Both the position numbers and the translations under genes were made by a program. This document shows positions 27,022-37,629 of a DNA stretch of 64,000 nt, piece after piece. The notes under the pieces were generated by a model. That model had not been told where the DNA came from and ran no database searches. It saw only the letters and a list, made by a program, of their open reading frames with translations. The stretch comes from Corynebacterium sp. HMSC29G08. Its GTDB lineage: Bacteria > Actinomycetota > Actinomycetes > Mycobacteriales > Mycobacteriaceae. The DNA is taken from the NCBI RefSeq assembly GCF_001806875.1, contig NZ_KV786260.1, positions 1 through 64,000 of the forward strand, given 5' to 3'. The first letter of the stretch is position 1. Every line of letters begins with the position of its first letter.

Positions 27022-29151
27022 CTAGTCTCGCACAGCCAGATCAGCCGCATCCACCGCACCCGCGGTCACTAGCGTCCACGCGTACTCGAATGCGGTTTGC
27101 TTCCACTTTGCGTAGCGCCCGGACACGCCACCGTGGCCGGCGGACATCTCCGTTTTCAGTAGGAATGGGCCACCACGGCCAATCTCGCGCAGTTTGGCTA
27201 CCCACTTGGCGGGCTCGACGTACAGCACGCGGGTGTCGTTAAGACTGGTCACTGCAAGAATTGGCGGGTACTCCACGTCGCGGATGTTCTCGTATGGCGC
27301 GTACGTCGCCATGTAGTCGTACACCTCAGGGTCGTGGTACGGGTCGCCCCACTCCTCCCACTCCCCAACCGTCAGCGGCAGCTCCGGCTTCAAGATGGAT
27401 GTCAGCGGGTCCACGAACGGCACGATCGCCTGGATGCCCGCAAATTTCTCCGGGGCCAGGTTCGCCACCGCGCCCATGAGCAGGCCGCCTGCGGAACCGC
27501 CCTCAGCCACCATCTGCTCATGCGTGGTCAGCCCCAGCTCAACCATCTTGTCCGCGCACGCAATGAAATCCGTGAACGTGTTGGTCTTGTGCAGCATCTT
27601 GCCGTTGTCGTACCACTGACGTCCCATTTCGCCGCCGCCGCGCACGTGCGCGCACGCCCAGATCATGCCGCGGTCCAACAGACTCAGTCGCGCGATGGAG
27701 AACCCGGGGTCCATGGAGGCTTCGTAGGAGCCGTAGCCGTACAGCAACAGTGGGGCGGCTTCAGAGCTTGCTGCTTTACGACGCACCACCGACACCGGCA
27801 CCTCCGCCCCATCCGGAGCCTGCGCCCACACGCGAAACGCCTCATACTCATCCGCGTTGTAGCCGCCCTCAATCTCCTGCTCTTTAAGCAGGGTGAATGT
27901 GCCGGTGTCTACCTCGTAGTCCAGAAGCTGCGAAGGCTGCGTGTACGAGGTGTAGACCACACGCACCACGGGTGCGTCCCACTCCGGGTTACCGGACAGG
28001 CCCACGGTGTAGAGCTCCTCAGAAAATTCAAGCTCCTTGAACTCGCCGAACGTCTCCCCCAGCGGCGCCACGGCCAGGCGTGAGATGCCGCCGCGGCGGT
28101 ATTCCATGAACGCGAAATCGCGGTAGGTATCCACGCCTTCGATGCGGATGGTGTCGCGGTGTGGGGTGATCACGTGAGCGTCGGCAAGCTTGGGAAGCTC
28201 CCCTGTGGGAACTAGTGCCACGCAAAAGTTCGGTCCGTGCGCATTGTGGGTCACCACCCAATGCTCCTGGCCCGCGATTTCGGCGAAGTTCACGTGGTAC
28301 TCAACACCGGATTCGCGCGGCCACAACACCTGCGGGACGGCGGTCGGATCTGCCACCGGCACCACGCGATACTCCGTGGTCAACGAGGAAGACGCGACAA
28401 TAAACAGGTAGCGCTCCGCGCGGTCTGCACCCACGCCGACAGCAAAACGCTCGTCGTCTTCCTGGTAGACCAGCACGTCTTCTCCGGAGCTGCCCACCTG
28501 GTGGCGCCACACCTGGTACGGACGCCACGCCTCATCCGCACGGATGTAGAACAGGTAGTCTTCACCTGCCCAGGTCGCGCCGTAAAACACGTTCTCCAGC
28601 TGGTCTTCTAACAGCTCGCCGGTGTCAAGGTTTTTGATACGCAGCGTGAACCGCTCATCTCCCACCGTGTCCACGGAGTACGCCAAAAACCTGCCGCTGG
28701 TAGACACCGAGGATGCACCAAGCGCGAAAAACTCATGGCCTTGTGCAAGCTCGTTGCTGTCCAGCAGCACCTGCTCGCCAGGCATGTCGTCGGTGACCTC
28801 GGGCGGGGTCCACGGGTCGCCTTCAACCGGCACCCTGCAAGAAATGCCGTAGCTTTTGCCCTCCACCGTGCGGCCGTAGTACCACCAGTTGCCTTGGCGA
28901 CGCGGCACCGACATGTCCGTTTCCTTCACCCGCGACTTGATCTCCTCATAGACCTTCTCAGTCAGCGGAGCCAAGTTAGCGGTCATGGCCTCCGTGTAGG
29001 AGTTTTCCGCCTCCAAGTGCGCAATGACCTCAGGGGTTTCTTTCTCACGCAGCCACTCGTAGTTATCTACAAACTCACGGCCGTGGAAAGTGCGGGTGTA
29101 CGGCTGCTTCTTCGCATGAGGCGGTTGCGGCTGTGTCTGGGAGTTGACCAT
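27022..29151 (-). CDS. ptrB: Oligopeptidase B / prolyl oligopeptidase-family serine peptidase
   Basis: 709 residues. A beta-propeller domain (about 70-420) precedes an alpha/beta-hydrolase domain. Catalytic residues by motif are Ser553 in EGGSAGGLL, Asp639 in SLNDTRV and His673 in SAGHGGVSGR. CAHVRGGGEMGRQWYDNGK is a hallmark of the S9A family. It cleaves short peptides after basic residues in the cytoplasm. Its ATG abuts the purC stop codon, so it is expressed with purine synthesis although no functional link is known. Confidence 0.93.
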   Translation of the reverse strand: MVNSQTQPQPPHAKKQPYTRTFHGREFVDNYEWLREKETPEVIAHLEAENSYTEAMTANLAPLTEKVYEEIKSRVKETDMSVPRRQGNWWYYGRTVEGKSYGISCRVPVEGDPWTPPEVTDDMPGEQVLLDSNELAQGHEFFALGASSVSTSGRFLAYSVDTVGDERFTLRIKNLDTGELLEDQLENVFYGATWAGEDYLFYIRADEAWRPYQVWRHQVGSSGEDVLVYQEDDERFAVGVGADRAERYLFIVASSSLTTEYRVVPVADPTAVPQVLWPRESGVEYHVNFAEIAGQEHWVVTHNAHGPNFCVALVPTGELPKLADAHVITPHRDTIRIEGVDTYRDFAFMEYRRGGISRLAVAPLGETFGEFKELEFSEELYTVGLSGNPEWDAPVVRVVYTSYTQPSQLLDYEVDTGTFTLLKEQEIEGGYNADEYEAFRVWAQAPDGAEVPVSVVRRKAASSEAAPLLLYGYGSYEASMDPGFSIARLSLLDRGMIWACAHVRGGGEMGRQWYDNGKMLHKTNTFTDFIACADKMVELGLTTHEQMVAEGGSAGGLLMGAVANLAPEKFAGIQAIVPFVDPLTSILKPELPLTVGEWEEWGDPYHDPEVYDYMATYAPYENIRDVEYPPILAVTSLNDTRVLYVEPAKWVAKLREIGRGGPFLLKTEMSAGHGGVSGRYAKWKQTAFEYAWTLVTAGAVDAADLAVRD

Positions 29152-30042
29152 TTACGCCCCCGGCCAGTCGGCGAAGCGTTTCCCACTGAGGCGCTCGTAG
29201 GCCTCAATGTAGCGATCCCTGGTCGCCTCCACCACAGAGCCCGGCAGCTCCGGCGGCTGCACACCGCTGGCCGGGTCCCAATCCGCCTTCGGGCCGGTCA
29301 GCCAGTTGCGCACGTACTGCTTGTCAAAGCTCGGCTGCACCTTGCCCACTTCGTACGAGTCAGCGGGCCAGTAGCGAGAGGAGTCCGGGGTCAGCACTTC
29401 GTCCGCCAAGACAATCGTGCCGTCAGCGTCCAGGCCAAACTCCAGCTTGGTGTCCGCCAGAATGATGCCGTGTTCCGCCGCATGCTCGGCGGCGGTGGTG
29501 TAGACGTGCAAGGTGAGATCGCGAAGTTTCTCTGCAAGCTCCACACCCAGCTTGTTAGCCATGTACTCGAAGGTGACGTTCTCATCGTGGTCGCCCTGCT
29601 CCGCCTTCGTCGCGGGGGTGAAAATCGGCTCCGGCAGCTTCGACGCCTCAACTAGGCCCTCCGGCAGGGAAACGCCGCAGACCTTGCCGCGAGCGTCATA
29701 TTCCTTCTTGCTGGATCCGGTGAGGAAGCCGCGCGCCACACACTCAAACGGCACCATCTCCAGTTTTTTGACCACCATGGCGCGCCCCAGCACACTCTCC
29801 GGGATGCGCGGGTCTTCCACGCCGCCGACCAGGTGGTTCGGCACGCCTTCGAGCAAGTCAAAGAAGAACATCGACGTTGCCGTGAGGATGCGCCCTTTGT
29901 CTGGGATCGCCGGCTCCAGGGAAAAATCGAAGGCCGAAATGCGGTCAGACGCCACCATCAGCAGCGTTTGGTCATCTACTTCATAAATCTCGCGTACTTT
30001 GCCGCCAGAAATATGCTTGTAATCAGAAAGATCTGCAGGCAT
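29152..30042 (-). CDS. purC: SAICAR synthetase
   Basis: 296 residues. PurC joins CAIR and aspartate with ATP. Motifs are [27 protein letters not shown] (ATP loop), [21 protein letters not shown] and [31 protein letters not shown]. It is the first gene of a three-gene unit; purD-purB lie on the same strand upstream, separated by the lipoprotein gene on the other strand. Confidence 0.97.
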   Translation of the reverse strand: MPADLSDYKHISGGKVREIYEVDDQTLLMVASDRISAFDFSLEPAIPDKGRILTATSMFFFDLLEGVPNHLVGGVEDPRIPESVLGRAMVVKKLEMVPFECVARGFLTGSSKKEYDARGKVCGVSLPEGLVEASKLPEPIFTPATKAEQGDHDENVTFEYMANKLGVELAEKLRDLTLHVYTTAAEHAAEHGIILADTKLEFGLDADGTIVLADEVLTPDSSRYWPADSYEVGKVQPSFDKQYVRNWLTGPKADWDPASGVQPPELPGSVVEATRDRYIEAYERLSGKRFADWPGA

Positions 30043-30094
30043 GCGTCACAGTGTATGCCCTTGGGCAGGTTTTCACGGTGGTAGGCTCCCGCTC

Positions 30095-30619
30095 ATGAGA
30101 TTGCGCAGGTGGACGGTTGGAGCCTTTTGCTTTACGACGCTCACGTTCACCTCCTGCACACCCCCTCCCCCATACACCGAATCCATTGCGGTGACGGAGA
30201 CGAAAACCCAAACTCGATCATTTGGCCAAAGCGCCAAGGTGGTGACGCGAGATGTGCGGTATGGGGTGCCGGTGGTGTGGAGCGTGGACGTCGATAAGCC
30301 AAAGCTCAAAGCCGCAACCCCCACATTCCCGGAAGTGTTGTGCTTTGCGGTGACCATGACACCTGAGGAGATCGGTGAGTACCCGGTGGACGTCACGGTG
30401 GCAGTGCCGAAGTTCACCGCCGCGGCAGGTGACTTAGCAGCCAACTACCTCGACGACGCCTCCATCTGCGGCCCCGAAACCCCACCCCATGGCTACACCG
30501 GCGAGCTTAAGGTGGGCACCCCGTTTGAGTTCTATGTAGCCAGCTGGGACGGCCTCTACGGCACCGCAGCGACCGGGATCCGCCTGCGCACGCAGACACA
30601 GACGGTGACCTGGGAGTAA
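30095..30619 (+). CDS. Small secreted lipoprotein of unknown function
   Basis: 174 residues from ATG 30095. A short signal peptide ends in FTSC, a usable lipobox, followed by Pro-rich TPPPPY. The rest is mostly beta-strand (VVTRDVRYGVPVVWSVDV, YPVDVTVAVPKF, FEFYVASWDG) with two cysteines, consistent with an extracellular beta-sandwich. I do not recognise a family. It lies alone on the plus strand between purC and purB. Confidence 0.7.
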   Translation: MRLRRWTVGAFCFTTLTFTSCTPPPPYTESIAVTETKTQTRSFGQSAKVVTRDVRYGVPVVWSVDVDKPKLKAATPTFPEVLCFAVTMTPEEIGEYPVDVTVAVPKFTAAAGDLAANYLDDASICGPETPPHGYTGELKVGTPFEFYVASWDGLYGTAATGIRLRTQTQTVTWE

Positions 30620-30628
30620 CTGCCCCAG

Positions 30629-32062
30629 CTAGAGGATGTCGCCCGGGCGATACTGGGCGGCCTCTGGGTGGGCGTCCACAACCTGCTGGATGCGCGCCAA
30701 CACGCGATCCACCTGAGACTCCGCCGCACCAATAAACGCGTGACGATCCGCCAGCGCCGCCTCCAGATCCTCCTGAGTCAGCGGCAGACGCTCATCCCGC
30801 GCAAGACGCTCCACCAGGTTCTGCTCCGCACCACGCTCACGCATATCCAACGCCATGGCAACCGCGTTTTCCTTGATTACCTCGTGAGCAGTCTCCCGGC
30901 CAACACCCGCGCGAACACTGGCCATGAGAATACGGGTGGTAGCCAAAAACGGCAGGTAACGGTCCAGCTCACGGCCAATCATGGCCGGAAACGCACCAAA
31001 CTCATCCAGCACGGTGAGCATGGTCTCCAGCTGGCCGTCGATGGCAAAGAACGCATCCGGCAGCGCCACGCGACGCACCACGGAGCAAAACACGTCACCT
31101 TCATTCCACTGCTGGCCAGCCAAATCAGCCACCATCGTGAGGTAACCGCGCAGAATCACCTGGAAACCGCCCACACGCTCGCAAGAACGGGCGTTCATCT
31201 TGTGCGGCATCGCAGAAGAACCAACCTGGCCTTCCTTAAAACCCTCCGTGACCGTCTCGTTGCCGGCCATCAGGCGGATCGTAGTTGCCAAGCTCGACGG
31301 GCCAGCACCCAACTGCACCAACGCAGAAACCACATCAAAGTCCAAGGAGCGCGGGTATACCTGCCCCACCGAGTCAAAGACGCGCTCAAAGCCCAGGCCC
31401 GCAGCAATACCCTGCTCAAGCTGGGCAAGCTTCGCCTCGTCGCCACCCAAAAGATCCAGCATGTCCTGGGCAGTACCCATCGGACCCTTGATGCCACGCA
31501 GCGCATAGCGGCCCAGAAGCTCCTCGATGCGCTCAATAGCCACCAAGATCTCATCCGCAGCGGACGCAAAACGCTTGCCCAACGTGGTGGCCTGCGCCGC
31601 CACATTGTGGGAACGGCCAGCCATAACCAAAGACTTGTACTCGCCCGCACGGTTGCCCACTGCCTTCAGCAGCGCCACCGCCTTGTCGCGGGTCAGCTCC
31701 AGCGAGCGGTACAGCTGCAGCTGCTCGACGTTTTCCGTCAGGTCGCGCGAGGTCATCCCCTTATGGATCTCCTCGAAACCAGCCAGCGCGTTAAACTCCT
31801 CAATACGCGCCTTCACATCATGGCGGGTGATCTTCTCACGAGCCGCGATGGAGTCCAAGTCCACCTGGTCAATCACACGCTCATACGCCTCGATTGCACC
31901 CTTGGCAACCTCCACACCCAAAGCCTCCTGTGCACGCAGCACAGCAATCCACAGCTGGCGCTCCAGAATGATCTTGTGCTCAGGCGCCCACAGCGTCGCC
32001 ATTTCCGGCGAAGCGTAGCGGTTACTCAAAACATTGGCGTTATTCGGTTTCACGGCACTCAC
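30629..32062 (-). CDS. purB: Adenylosuccinate lyase
   Basis: 477 residues of the fumarase/aspartase superfamily. The signature [10 protein letters not shown] carries the catalytic serine in the flexible loop. [12 protein letters not shown] and the catalytic histidine in [17 protein letters not shown] are also seen. It splits SAICAR and adenylosuccinate, acting in both purine branches. GTG start at 32062 overlaps the purD stop (GTGA). Confidence 0.97.
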   Translation of the reverse strand: MSAVKPNNANVLSNRYASPEMATLWAPEHKIILERQLWIAVLRAQEALGVEVAKGAIEAYERVIDQVDLDSIAAREKITRHDVKARIEEFNALAGFEEIHKGMTSRDLTENVEQLQLYRSLELTRDKAVALLKAVGNRAGEYKSLVMAGRSHNVAAQATTLGKRFASAADEILVAIERIEELLGRYALRGIKGPMGTAQDMLDLLGGDEAKLAQLEQGIAAGLGFERVFDSVGQVYPRSLDFDVVSALVQLGAGPSSLATTIRLMAGNETVTEGFKEGQVGSSAMPHKMNARSCERVGGFQVILRGYLTMVADLAGQQWNEGDVFCSVVRRVALPDAFFAIDGQLETMLTVLDEFGAFPAMIGRELDRYLPFLATTRILMASVRAGVGRETAHEVIKENAVAMALDMRERGAEQNLVERLARDERLPLTQEDLEAALADRHAFIGAAESQVDRVLARIQQVVDAHPEAAQYRPGDIL

Positions 32063-33321
32063 TTTAGGGTGATCCTTCCATCAATAGCAGGGCGGGCAAT
32101 GTCACGACGGTAATGCGCACCATCCAGGTTTATCGCTTCAATCACCTCGTAGGCGTTTGCAACCGCGGCCTCAAGCGTCTCGCCCTGGCCCAAAGCGTTG
32201 AGCACGCGGCCCCCCGTGGCCACCAGCTGGCCATCAGCATCCTTGCCGGTACCTGCGTGCAGCACGCGGGTTGGATCATCCAGGCGCTGACCCGTGATCA
32301 CGCCGCCAGTTTTCGGCTGCGCCGGGTAGCCCTCGGCGGCCAACACCACCGTGGCGGCGTAGCCGGGCTTCCATTGCAGGGGTGGGAGTTCACGCAAGCG
32401 TCCACAAGCAACTGCCCAAAGCGGCTCCAAAAGCGGGGTTTCCAGCATGCTGAGCACCGGCTGGGTCTCCGGATCACCAAAGCGAGCATTGAACTCCACT
32501 ACCGACGGGCCCCCGGCACCCCACGCCGCCCCCACATAGAGCAAACCGCTGTACGGGATGCCACGCTTGACCATCTCGGCCGCAACCGGCTTGGCAACCT
32601 CCTCAACAATGCGCTCAACCCCACCTTCCGGCAACCACGGCAGCGGACAGTACGCGCCCATTCCGCCCGTGTTCGGACCCTCATCGTTGTCATACGCACG
32701 CTTGTGGTCCTGCGCAGGCAGAAGCGGCACAACAGTCTCACCATCAACCAGACAGAACAGGCTGACCTCCGGGCCGTCCAGGAAGGACTCCATCAATACC
32801 GGGTTACCCGCCGCGATCACCGCCTGCGCGTGCGCTTTCGCCTCATCGCGATCATGGGTCACCACAACGCCCTTACCGCCGGCAAGACCGTCGTCCTTGA
32901 CCACATACGGCGCGCCAAACACATCCAGCGCGACACCAATCTCATCCTCCGCCGTCACACGACGCGCCTTGGCAGTACGCACACCAGCTGCCGCCATGAC
33001 GTCCTTTGCAAACGCCTTCGAACCCTCAAGCTGAGCAGCCTGCTTCGAGGGCCCAAACGCAGGAATTCCTGCCGCCACCAAGGCGTCTACCGCCCCGGCA
33101 ACAAGCGGGATCTCTGGCCCGATAACCACCAATTCAGCGCTGATCTCTTTCGCCAACGCCACAATGGCCTCAGGGTTTTTCACGTCAACGTCACGAACCG
33201 TAGCTAAAGACGCCATCCCGGCGTTACCCGGCGCGACGGTGAGTTCAACGGAAGAGTCTTTGGCTAAACCTGCAAGCAGGGCGTGTTCACGGCCGCCCGA
33301 ACCGATGACAAGGATGCGCAT
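32059..33321 (-). CDS. purD: Phosphoribosylamine-glycine ligase (GAR synthetase)
   Basis: 420 residues of ATP-grasp enzyme from ATG 33321, the normal family start [15 protein letters not shown]; longer in-frame starts overlap the HIT gene. Motifs are [44 protein letters not shown] and [13 protein letters not shown]. It begins the purD-purB operon, 31 bases from the divergent HIT gene. Confidence 0.96.
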   Translation of the reverse strand: MRILVIGSGGREHALLAGLAKDSSVELTVAPGNAGMASLATVRDVDVKNPEAIVALAKEISAELVVIGPEIPLVAGAVDALVAAGIPAFGPSKQAAQLEGSKAFAKDVMAAAGVRTAKARRVTAEDEIGVALDVFGAPYVVKDDGLAGGKGVVVTHDRDEAKAHAQAVIAAGNPVLMESFLDGPEVSLFCLVDGETVVPLLPAQDHKRAYDNDEGPNTGGMGAYCPLPWLPEGGVERIVEEVAKPVAAEMVKRGIPYSGLLYVGAAWGAGGPSVVEFNARFGDPETQPVLSMLETPLLEPLWAVACGRLRELPPLQWKPGYAATVVLAAEGYPAQPKTGGVITGQRLDDPTRVLHAGTGKDADGQLVATGGRVLNALGQGETLEAAVANAYEVIEAINLDGAHYRRDIARPAIDGRITLK

Positions 33322-33352
33322 ACAGACAAATTTACAGGTAGCTTGGGCAACC

Positions 33353-33760
33353 ATGAGCACCGTATTCAGCAAGATCATCGCCGGCGAGATTCCCGGCCGC
33401 TTTGTGTACCGCGATGAGACCGTTGTCGCGTTCCTCACCATCGAGCCGATTGCGTACGGCCACACGCTGGTCGTACCAGTTGAGGAGGTGGATAAGTGGA
33501 CCGACCTCTCCCCCGAAGTTTGGGCTCACCTTAACGACGTCGCGCAGAAGGTCGGCCAGGCCGTCCTCGACGTGTGCGGCAGCGAGCGTGCCGGATACCT
33601 CATCGCAGGCTTTGAAGTCCCCCACACCCACATCCACGTCTTCCCTGCCAATGACATGAGCGGCTACAACCTGGCAAACGTCATGGCCGCAGACGCTACG
33701 GACCCGGCCAAGATGGACGAGGTTGCCGAAGCGCTTAGGCAGGCATTGGCAGCGAAATAG
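33353..33760 (+). CDS. HIT-family nucleotide-binding hydrolase
   Basis: 135 residues from ATG 33353: [21 protein letters not shown] is the classical start, and the histidine triad is [11 protein letters not shown] enzymes hydrolyse nucleoside phosphoramidates or AMP-lysine. The 3' end overlaps the convergent phoS gene by 26 bases, so the two transcripts are antisense there. Confidence 0.93.
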   Translation: MSTVFSKIIAGEIPGRFVYRDETVVAFLTIEPIAYGHTLVVPVEEVDKWTDLSPEVWAHLNDVAQKVGQAVLDVCGSERAGYLIAGFEVPHTHIHVFPANDMSGYNLANVMAADATDPAKMDEVAEALRQALAAK

Positions 33761-35108
33761 TAAACGTTGAGCCTTCGCCCGGTGCGGTTTTCACGCTGAT
33801 GGTGCCGTCGTGCTGCTCAATCAGCGACTTGGTAATAGCAAGGCCCAGCCCTGAGCCGCCGCCGGTGCCGCGGGTGCGCGAGGTATCCGCACGGTAGAAG
33901 CGGTCAAAGATGTGCGCCGCATCCTTCGGATCCATGCCAATGCCGTTGTCTGCGATATCTATAGACACTCGGTCCAGGTACTCCCTGAGCGTCACCGTGA
34001 CTTCCGCGTCGGGACCGGCGTGCTTAAACGCGTTGGTGATCAGGTTCGTCAGCACCTGGTAGAGACGGTCCGGGTCCCCGTTTACTACAGGCGGGCGGCT
34101 GCAATCGTGGTTGACGCGAAGCACACGGTCAGGGAACGCCGCGCCGAGTGAGCTTGCCACGGAGGCGGTCAGCTCCAGCATGTCCACCTCACGCTTGTTT
34201 AAGCGTGCACCCTCGGCGCGGGTGAGCGCCAACAGGTCCTCCACCAGCAGCTGCATGCGTGCAGACTCCTCGTCGATCTTGCGGATCACCATGTCCGCGT
34301 CCGGCGCCATCCCCTTGTTGTACAGCTCCGCAAACCCGCGCACGCTGGTCAGCGGGGTGCGAAGCTCATGCGACGCATCGCCCACGAAGCGGCGCATCTG
34401 TTCCTCTTTCGCCTCTGCTTCCTTCACGGATTCCTGCAGCTGCGACACCATGGTGTTCATCGCGTAGGAAAGTTTGCCCACTTCAGTCTCACGCGACCAA
34501 CGGGGCACGCGTCGTGACTGCTCGCCAGCCGCAATCGCCAGCGCGGTGGACTCCACCACCCTCAACGGCTCCAGCGCCCGGTCCACTTGCCTGCGGCCTA
34601 CGTAGACAATGCCCAATGTAGCCAGCGCACCAATTGCGGACTCTGCAATCGCAAGCGCTGTCAGCGTCCTGCGTTCCTGGTCCAACTTCTTGGCCACAAA
34701 CTTCACAGTCCCGTCCGGTTCTAGGCGTTTCATGGCACGCCACTGGCGGTTGAAATCTGCCCCCTCTTGGGAACCGATGGTTTGGCCATTGTTGAAGCTG
34801 CGCAGCTGGGTGTAGTCCGGCGGCGTCGCACTGTAAGATGGCTCCCACAAATGCGTGTATCCAGGAAACAGCATCCCCTGGTGGAAATCGCTCGGCGCAC
34901 CATAGGACGGCAGCCACGCGGTTTGGCCCACCCAGGTATCCAAACCGTCTTCAAGCTGATCGTCCGCACGCTGGTACAGCAGCGAACGCATCAGCAGGTA
35001 GACGGTGACAAAGCTGAGCAGCATCGCCAGCGAAGACACGGCCACCACCACTGTCACCAGCTTCTTCTGCAGTGGGGTGTTCTGGCCGTAGGACTTGAAA
35101 AACAGCAT
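33735..35108 (-). CDS. phoS: Phosphate-responsive sensor histidine kinase PhoS
   Basis: 457 residues. Membrane helix 1 is about 17-41, an extracytoplasmic domain follows (about 42-147), then helix 2 (about 150-171) and a HAMP linker. HisKA has the phospho-acceptor His247 in DASHELRTPLTSVRG, and HATPase_c shows LTNLITNAFKHAG (N box), DNGIGMDPKD (G1), FDRFYR and GTGGGSGLGLAI. By order and family it corresponds to the phosphate-limitation kinase of C. glutamicum. Its start overlaps phoR by one base. Confidence 0.88.
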   Translation of the reverse strand: MLFFKSYGQNTPLQKKLVTVVVAVSSLAMLLSFVTVYLLMRSLLYQRADDQLEDGLDTWVGQTAWLPSYGAPSDFHQGMLFPGYTHLWEPSYSATPPDYTQLRSFNNGQTIGSQEGADFNRQWRAMKRLEPDGTVKFVAKKLDQERRTLTALAIAESAIGALATLGIVYVGRRQVDRALEPLRVVESTALAIAAGEQSRRVPRWSRETEVGKLSYAMNTMVSQLQESVKEAEAKEEQMRRFVGDASHELRTPLTSVRGFAELYNKGMAPDADMVIRKIDEESARMQLLVEDLLALTRAEGARLNKREVDMLELTASVASSLGAAFPDRVLRVNHDCSRPPVVNGDPDRLYQVLTNLITNAFKHAGPDAEVTVTLREYLDRVSIDIADNGIGMDPKDAAHIFDRFYRADTSRTRGTGGGSGLGLAITKSLIEQHDGTISVKTAPGEGSTFTISLPMPA

Positions 35109-35812
35109 TATTGGCGCGGGGTGCGCAGCACGTAGCCGACGCCACGCACCGTGTGGATCAGCTGCTGCTCGCCTTGGTCCACTTTGCGACGCAAATACGA
35201 AATATACGACTCCACCACATTGCCATCACCACCGAAGTCGTAATGCCACACGTTGTCCAAAATCTTCGCCTTGGACACCACAACCTCAGCGTTCAGCATA
35301 AGGTAGCGCAGCAGGTTGAACTCAGTCGGTGAAAGATCCACGATCTTGCCCGCCTTGGTTACCTCATGAGTCTCATCGTTGAGCGTCAGGTCCGCGTAGC
35401 GCAGGGTGCCGTCACCCTTCTCGTCCTCCATCACGTGTCCGCGACGCAGAATTACACGCAGCCGGGTAATAACCTCCTCCAAGGAGAACGGCTTGGTCAC
35501 ATAGTCGTCTGCACCAATGGTCAGACCGTGGATACGGTCCTCCACGGCATCCTTCGCGGTAAGGAACAGCACCGGCGCATCCAACCCCTCAGAGCGCAGG
35601 GCGGTCAACAACTCAAAGCCATCCATCCCAGGCATCATGACGTCCAGGATGTAGGCGTCCGGTTTAAAGGAACGCGCCAACTCAAGCGCCTCTTGGCCTG
35701 ACGTCACGCTTTCAACCTCAAAACCTTGAAATTTCAGGGACACGGTCAACAGTTCAACAATGTTCGGCTCGTCATCAACAACAAGCACCTTTACCGCCTG
35801 ATTTTCAGCCAT
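35108..35812 (-). CDS. phoR: Phosphate-response regulator PhoR (OmpR family)
   Basis: About 234 residues. The receiver domain has the acidic pair DDE near 13-15, phospho-acceptor Asp57 in ILDVMMPGMDGF and Lys in LTAKDA; the winged-helix DNA-binding domain ends with VRGVGYVLRTPRQ. ATG 35812 is preferred over 35824 because AAGGAG touches the latter directly, while it lies 12 bases before the former. It should activate pstSCAB and other phosphate genes when phosphate is scarce. The naming is that of C. glutamicum, where the kinase is PhoS and the regulator PhoR. Confidence 0.88.
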   Translation of the reverse strand: MAENQAVKVLVVDDEPNIVELLTVSLKFQGFEVESVTSGQEALELARSFKPDAYILDVMMPGMDGFELLTALRSEGLDAPVLFLTAKDAVEDRIHGLTIGADDYVTKPFSLEEVITRLRVILRRGHVMEDEKGDGTLRYADLTLNDETHEVTKAGKIVDLSPTEFNLLRYLMLNAEVVVSKAKILDNVWHYDFGGDGNVVESYISYLRRKVDQGEQQLIHTVRGVGYVLRTPRQ

Positions 35813-35931
35813 GTGCGGGGTCATCTCCTTTTTGTTTCTGCCGAAGTCCTAGCTTCAGGGCCAGCTTTATGGCCAGCTGGATGGCAGCTCAAACGTGTAT
35901 CTCACAGGTATCTAACACCTACAGACTGTAC

Positions 35932-35949
35932 GTTTCCTGAACGTTCACT
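35932..35949. promoter_or_regulatory. Possible PhoR box upstream of phoR
   Basis: GTTTCCT (35932-35938) and GTTCACT (35943-35949) are separated by four bases, the same geometry as the box before pstS, although one half is poorly matched. The overlapping TGAACGTTCA is also palindromic. It is about 120 bases upstream of phoR, suggesting autoregulation. Confidence 0.3.
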
Positions 35950-36030
35950 GCATGTGCAACGGGAAGTTCCGCGACGTTGAATCAGAGTGCAGAAACCCAA
36001 CCCCCAAACAAACCCGCCCAAAAAAAGAAA

Positions 36031-36106
36031 TGGAGCTGGAGACGAGACTTGAACTCGCAACCTACGGTTTACAAGACCGTTGCGCTACCGATTGCGCCAC
36101 TCCAGC
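36031..36106 (-). tRNA. tRNA-Thr (anticodon TGT)
   Basis: The minus-strand cloverleaf has acceptor GCTGGAG with CTCCAGC, anticodon stem ACGGT/ACCGT around CTTGTAA, T-arm GCGAG TTCAAGT CTCGT, discriminator T and an encoded CCA. A run of A residues (36018-36024) downstream gives a U-tract on its strand. Confidence 0.95.
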
Positions 36107-36165
36107 AATGGGAGACAGCCTACAGAACGAAACCGAAAAGTGGTACATCGGCTAGGGTTTGACGC

Positions 36166-37629
36166 GTGAAATCAATGTGGGACATGCTGCGCGGCTCGCG
36201 GCAACGCGTGGCCACAATTGACGCTGCACGAACTTCTCCGCCGCCGAGCGTGCTCGCTCCTGTCGTCCTGACGGACCCGACGCAGGTCGCTGCTGTGATG
36301 ACTATCGCCGCGCGCATCGGCGAGATTTTGATTGCGAACGGCACGACGTCGTCGGACGCAATTGCCCAGATCCGTACCGTGACCTCCTCGTATGGCCTTC
36401 ACTACTGCCACGTGGACATTACGGTGAATACGATCACGATGAATACGGTGATCGTCGGTAAGGAGAAGCGAACCCCGGTCACCGTCTTCCGTGTGGTGAC
36501 CATGATGAGCGAGAACTACCACAAGCTGCAGGAAGCAGACCGGCTGATCCGTTCCATCCGAGCCGGCGCGACGCGACCAGAGATGGCCGAAAAGATTCTG
36601 GAGGACATTGATCGCTCCCCCATCCCGTACCGCAACACTCGTTTCCTCGCGGGCTGGTTTGTCATGGGCGCCGCCGTTTCCATTCTGCTTGGTGGAGACT
36701 GGCTGATGTCGCTCATCGGCGGTATCACCGCGTTTTTGATCATGGGGTTCAACAAAATCCTGTCCAGAAACTCGCTGCCGTATTTCTTCCACTGCGTCAT
36801 CGGTGGTTTCCTGGCCACCATCCCGGCGGCGGTGTTTTATGACTTCTCGGCGCACATCGGCCGCACCATCGTGCCCAGCCAGGTCATCGCCTCCGGGATC
36901 GTGGTGTTGCTTGCTGGTTTGACGCTGGTGCAGTCGCTTCTCGACGGCATAACGGGCTCCCCCGTCACCGCCTCCGCCCGCTTCTTCCAAACAGTCCTTT
37001 TCACAGGCGGCATCGTTGCCGGCGTGGCCATGGGACTGTACGTCTCTGATGTGGTGGGCGTGAGCCTGCCGCCAATTGAAACGATGCTGGGCAAGCCGTC
37101 TTTGGACTCCGTAGTGTGGCGCATCCTCGGCGGCGCGACAGCAGCCGGCGCGTTTGCCGTGACCTGCTTCGCAGAAAAACCTGCCGTGTTTTTGTCATTC
37201 ATCACCGCCGGCGCAGGTTCTGCGATGTACTACCTGTTCCTGCTGCCGCTTGGCACTGGGCGGTTCATTGCAACCACCGCCTGCGCAATCGTCATCGGAC
37301 TCGCTGGCGGATTGATCGCACGCCGCTACCTGATCAGCCCTGTGATCACCGCCGTTGCAGGTGTCACCCCGTTTTTGCCGGGTTCCGGCATCTACCGCGG
37401 CATGTATGCGGTAATGAACGAGCAAATGGTTGTTGGCCTGACTAACATTTTCATGGCAATCGCTACCTGCATGGCTTTGGCCGGCGGCGTGGTCTTCGGC
37501 GAATGGATCGCCCGCAGGCTGCGCGCACCGCAAACATATCTGCCATATCGTGCACTGAAGCGCGTTGGGCGGATGACCTTCGGTAGCATGACCGGAGTAT
37601 CTCGTAAACGTCCAAGGAGGAATCCCTAG
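36166..37629 (+). CDS. thrE: Threonine/serine exporter ThrE
   Basis: 487 residues, the length of the C. glutamicum exporter. An N-terminal soluble region of about 150 residues (VMTIAARIGEILIANGTTSSDA, SSYGLHYCHVDITVNTITMNT) is followed by about ten membrane helices. Conserved blocks include SQVIASGIVVLLAGLTLVQSLLDGITGSPVTASARFF and GVTPFLPGSGIYRGMYAVMN. It exports threonine and serine using the proton gradient. GTG 36166 and ATG 36175 are both possible starts. The stop codon overlaps the next gene (TAGTG). Confidence 0.95.
   Translation: MKSMWDMLRGSRQRVATIDAARTSPPPSVLAPVVLTDPTQVAAVMTIAARIGEILIANGTTSSDAIAQIRTVTSSYGLHYCHVDITVNTITMNTVIVGKEKRTPVTVFRVVTMMSENYHKLQEADRLIRSIRAGATRPEMAEKILEDIDRSPIPYRNTRFLAGWFVMGAAVSILLGGDWLMSLIGGITAFLIMGFNKILSRNSLPYFFHCVIGGFLATIPAAVFYDFSAHIGRTIVPSQVIASGIVVLLAGLTLVQSLLDGITGSPVTASARFFQTVLFTGGIVAGVAMGLYVSDVVGVSLPPIETMLGKPSLDSVVWRILGGATAAGAFAVTCFAEKPAVFLSFITAGAGSAMYYLFLLPLGTGRFIATTACAIVIGLAGGLIARRYLISPVITAVAGVTPFLPGSGIYRGMYAVMNEQMVVGLTNIFMAIATCMALAGGVVFGEWIARRLRAPQTYLPYRALKRVGRMTFGSMTGVSRKRPRRNP

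Noticed and set aside
30668-32113. A 481-codon plus-strand open frame
   Set aside because: Exactly antisense to purB, with low-complexity His/Arg/Gln composition.
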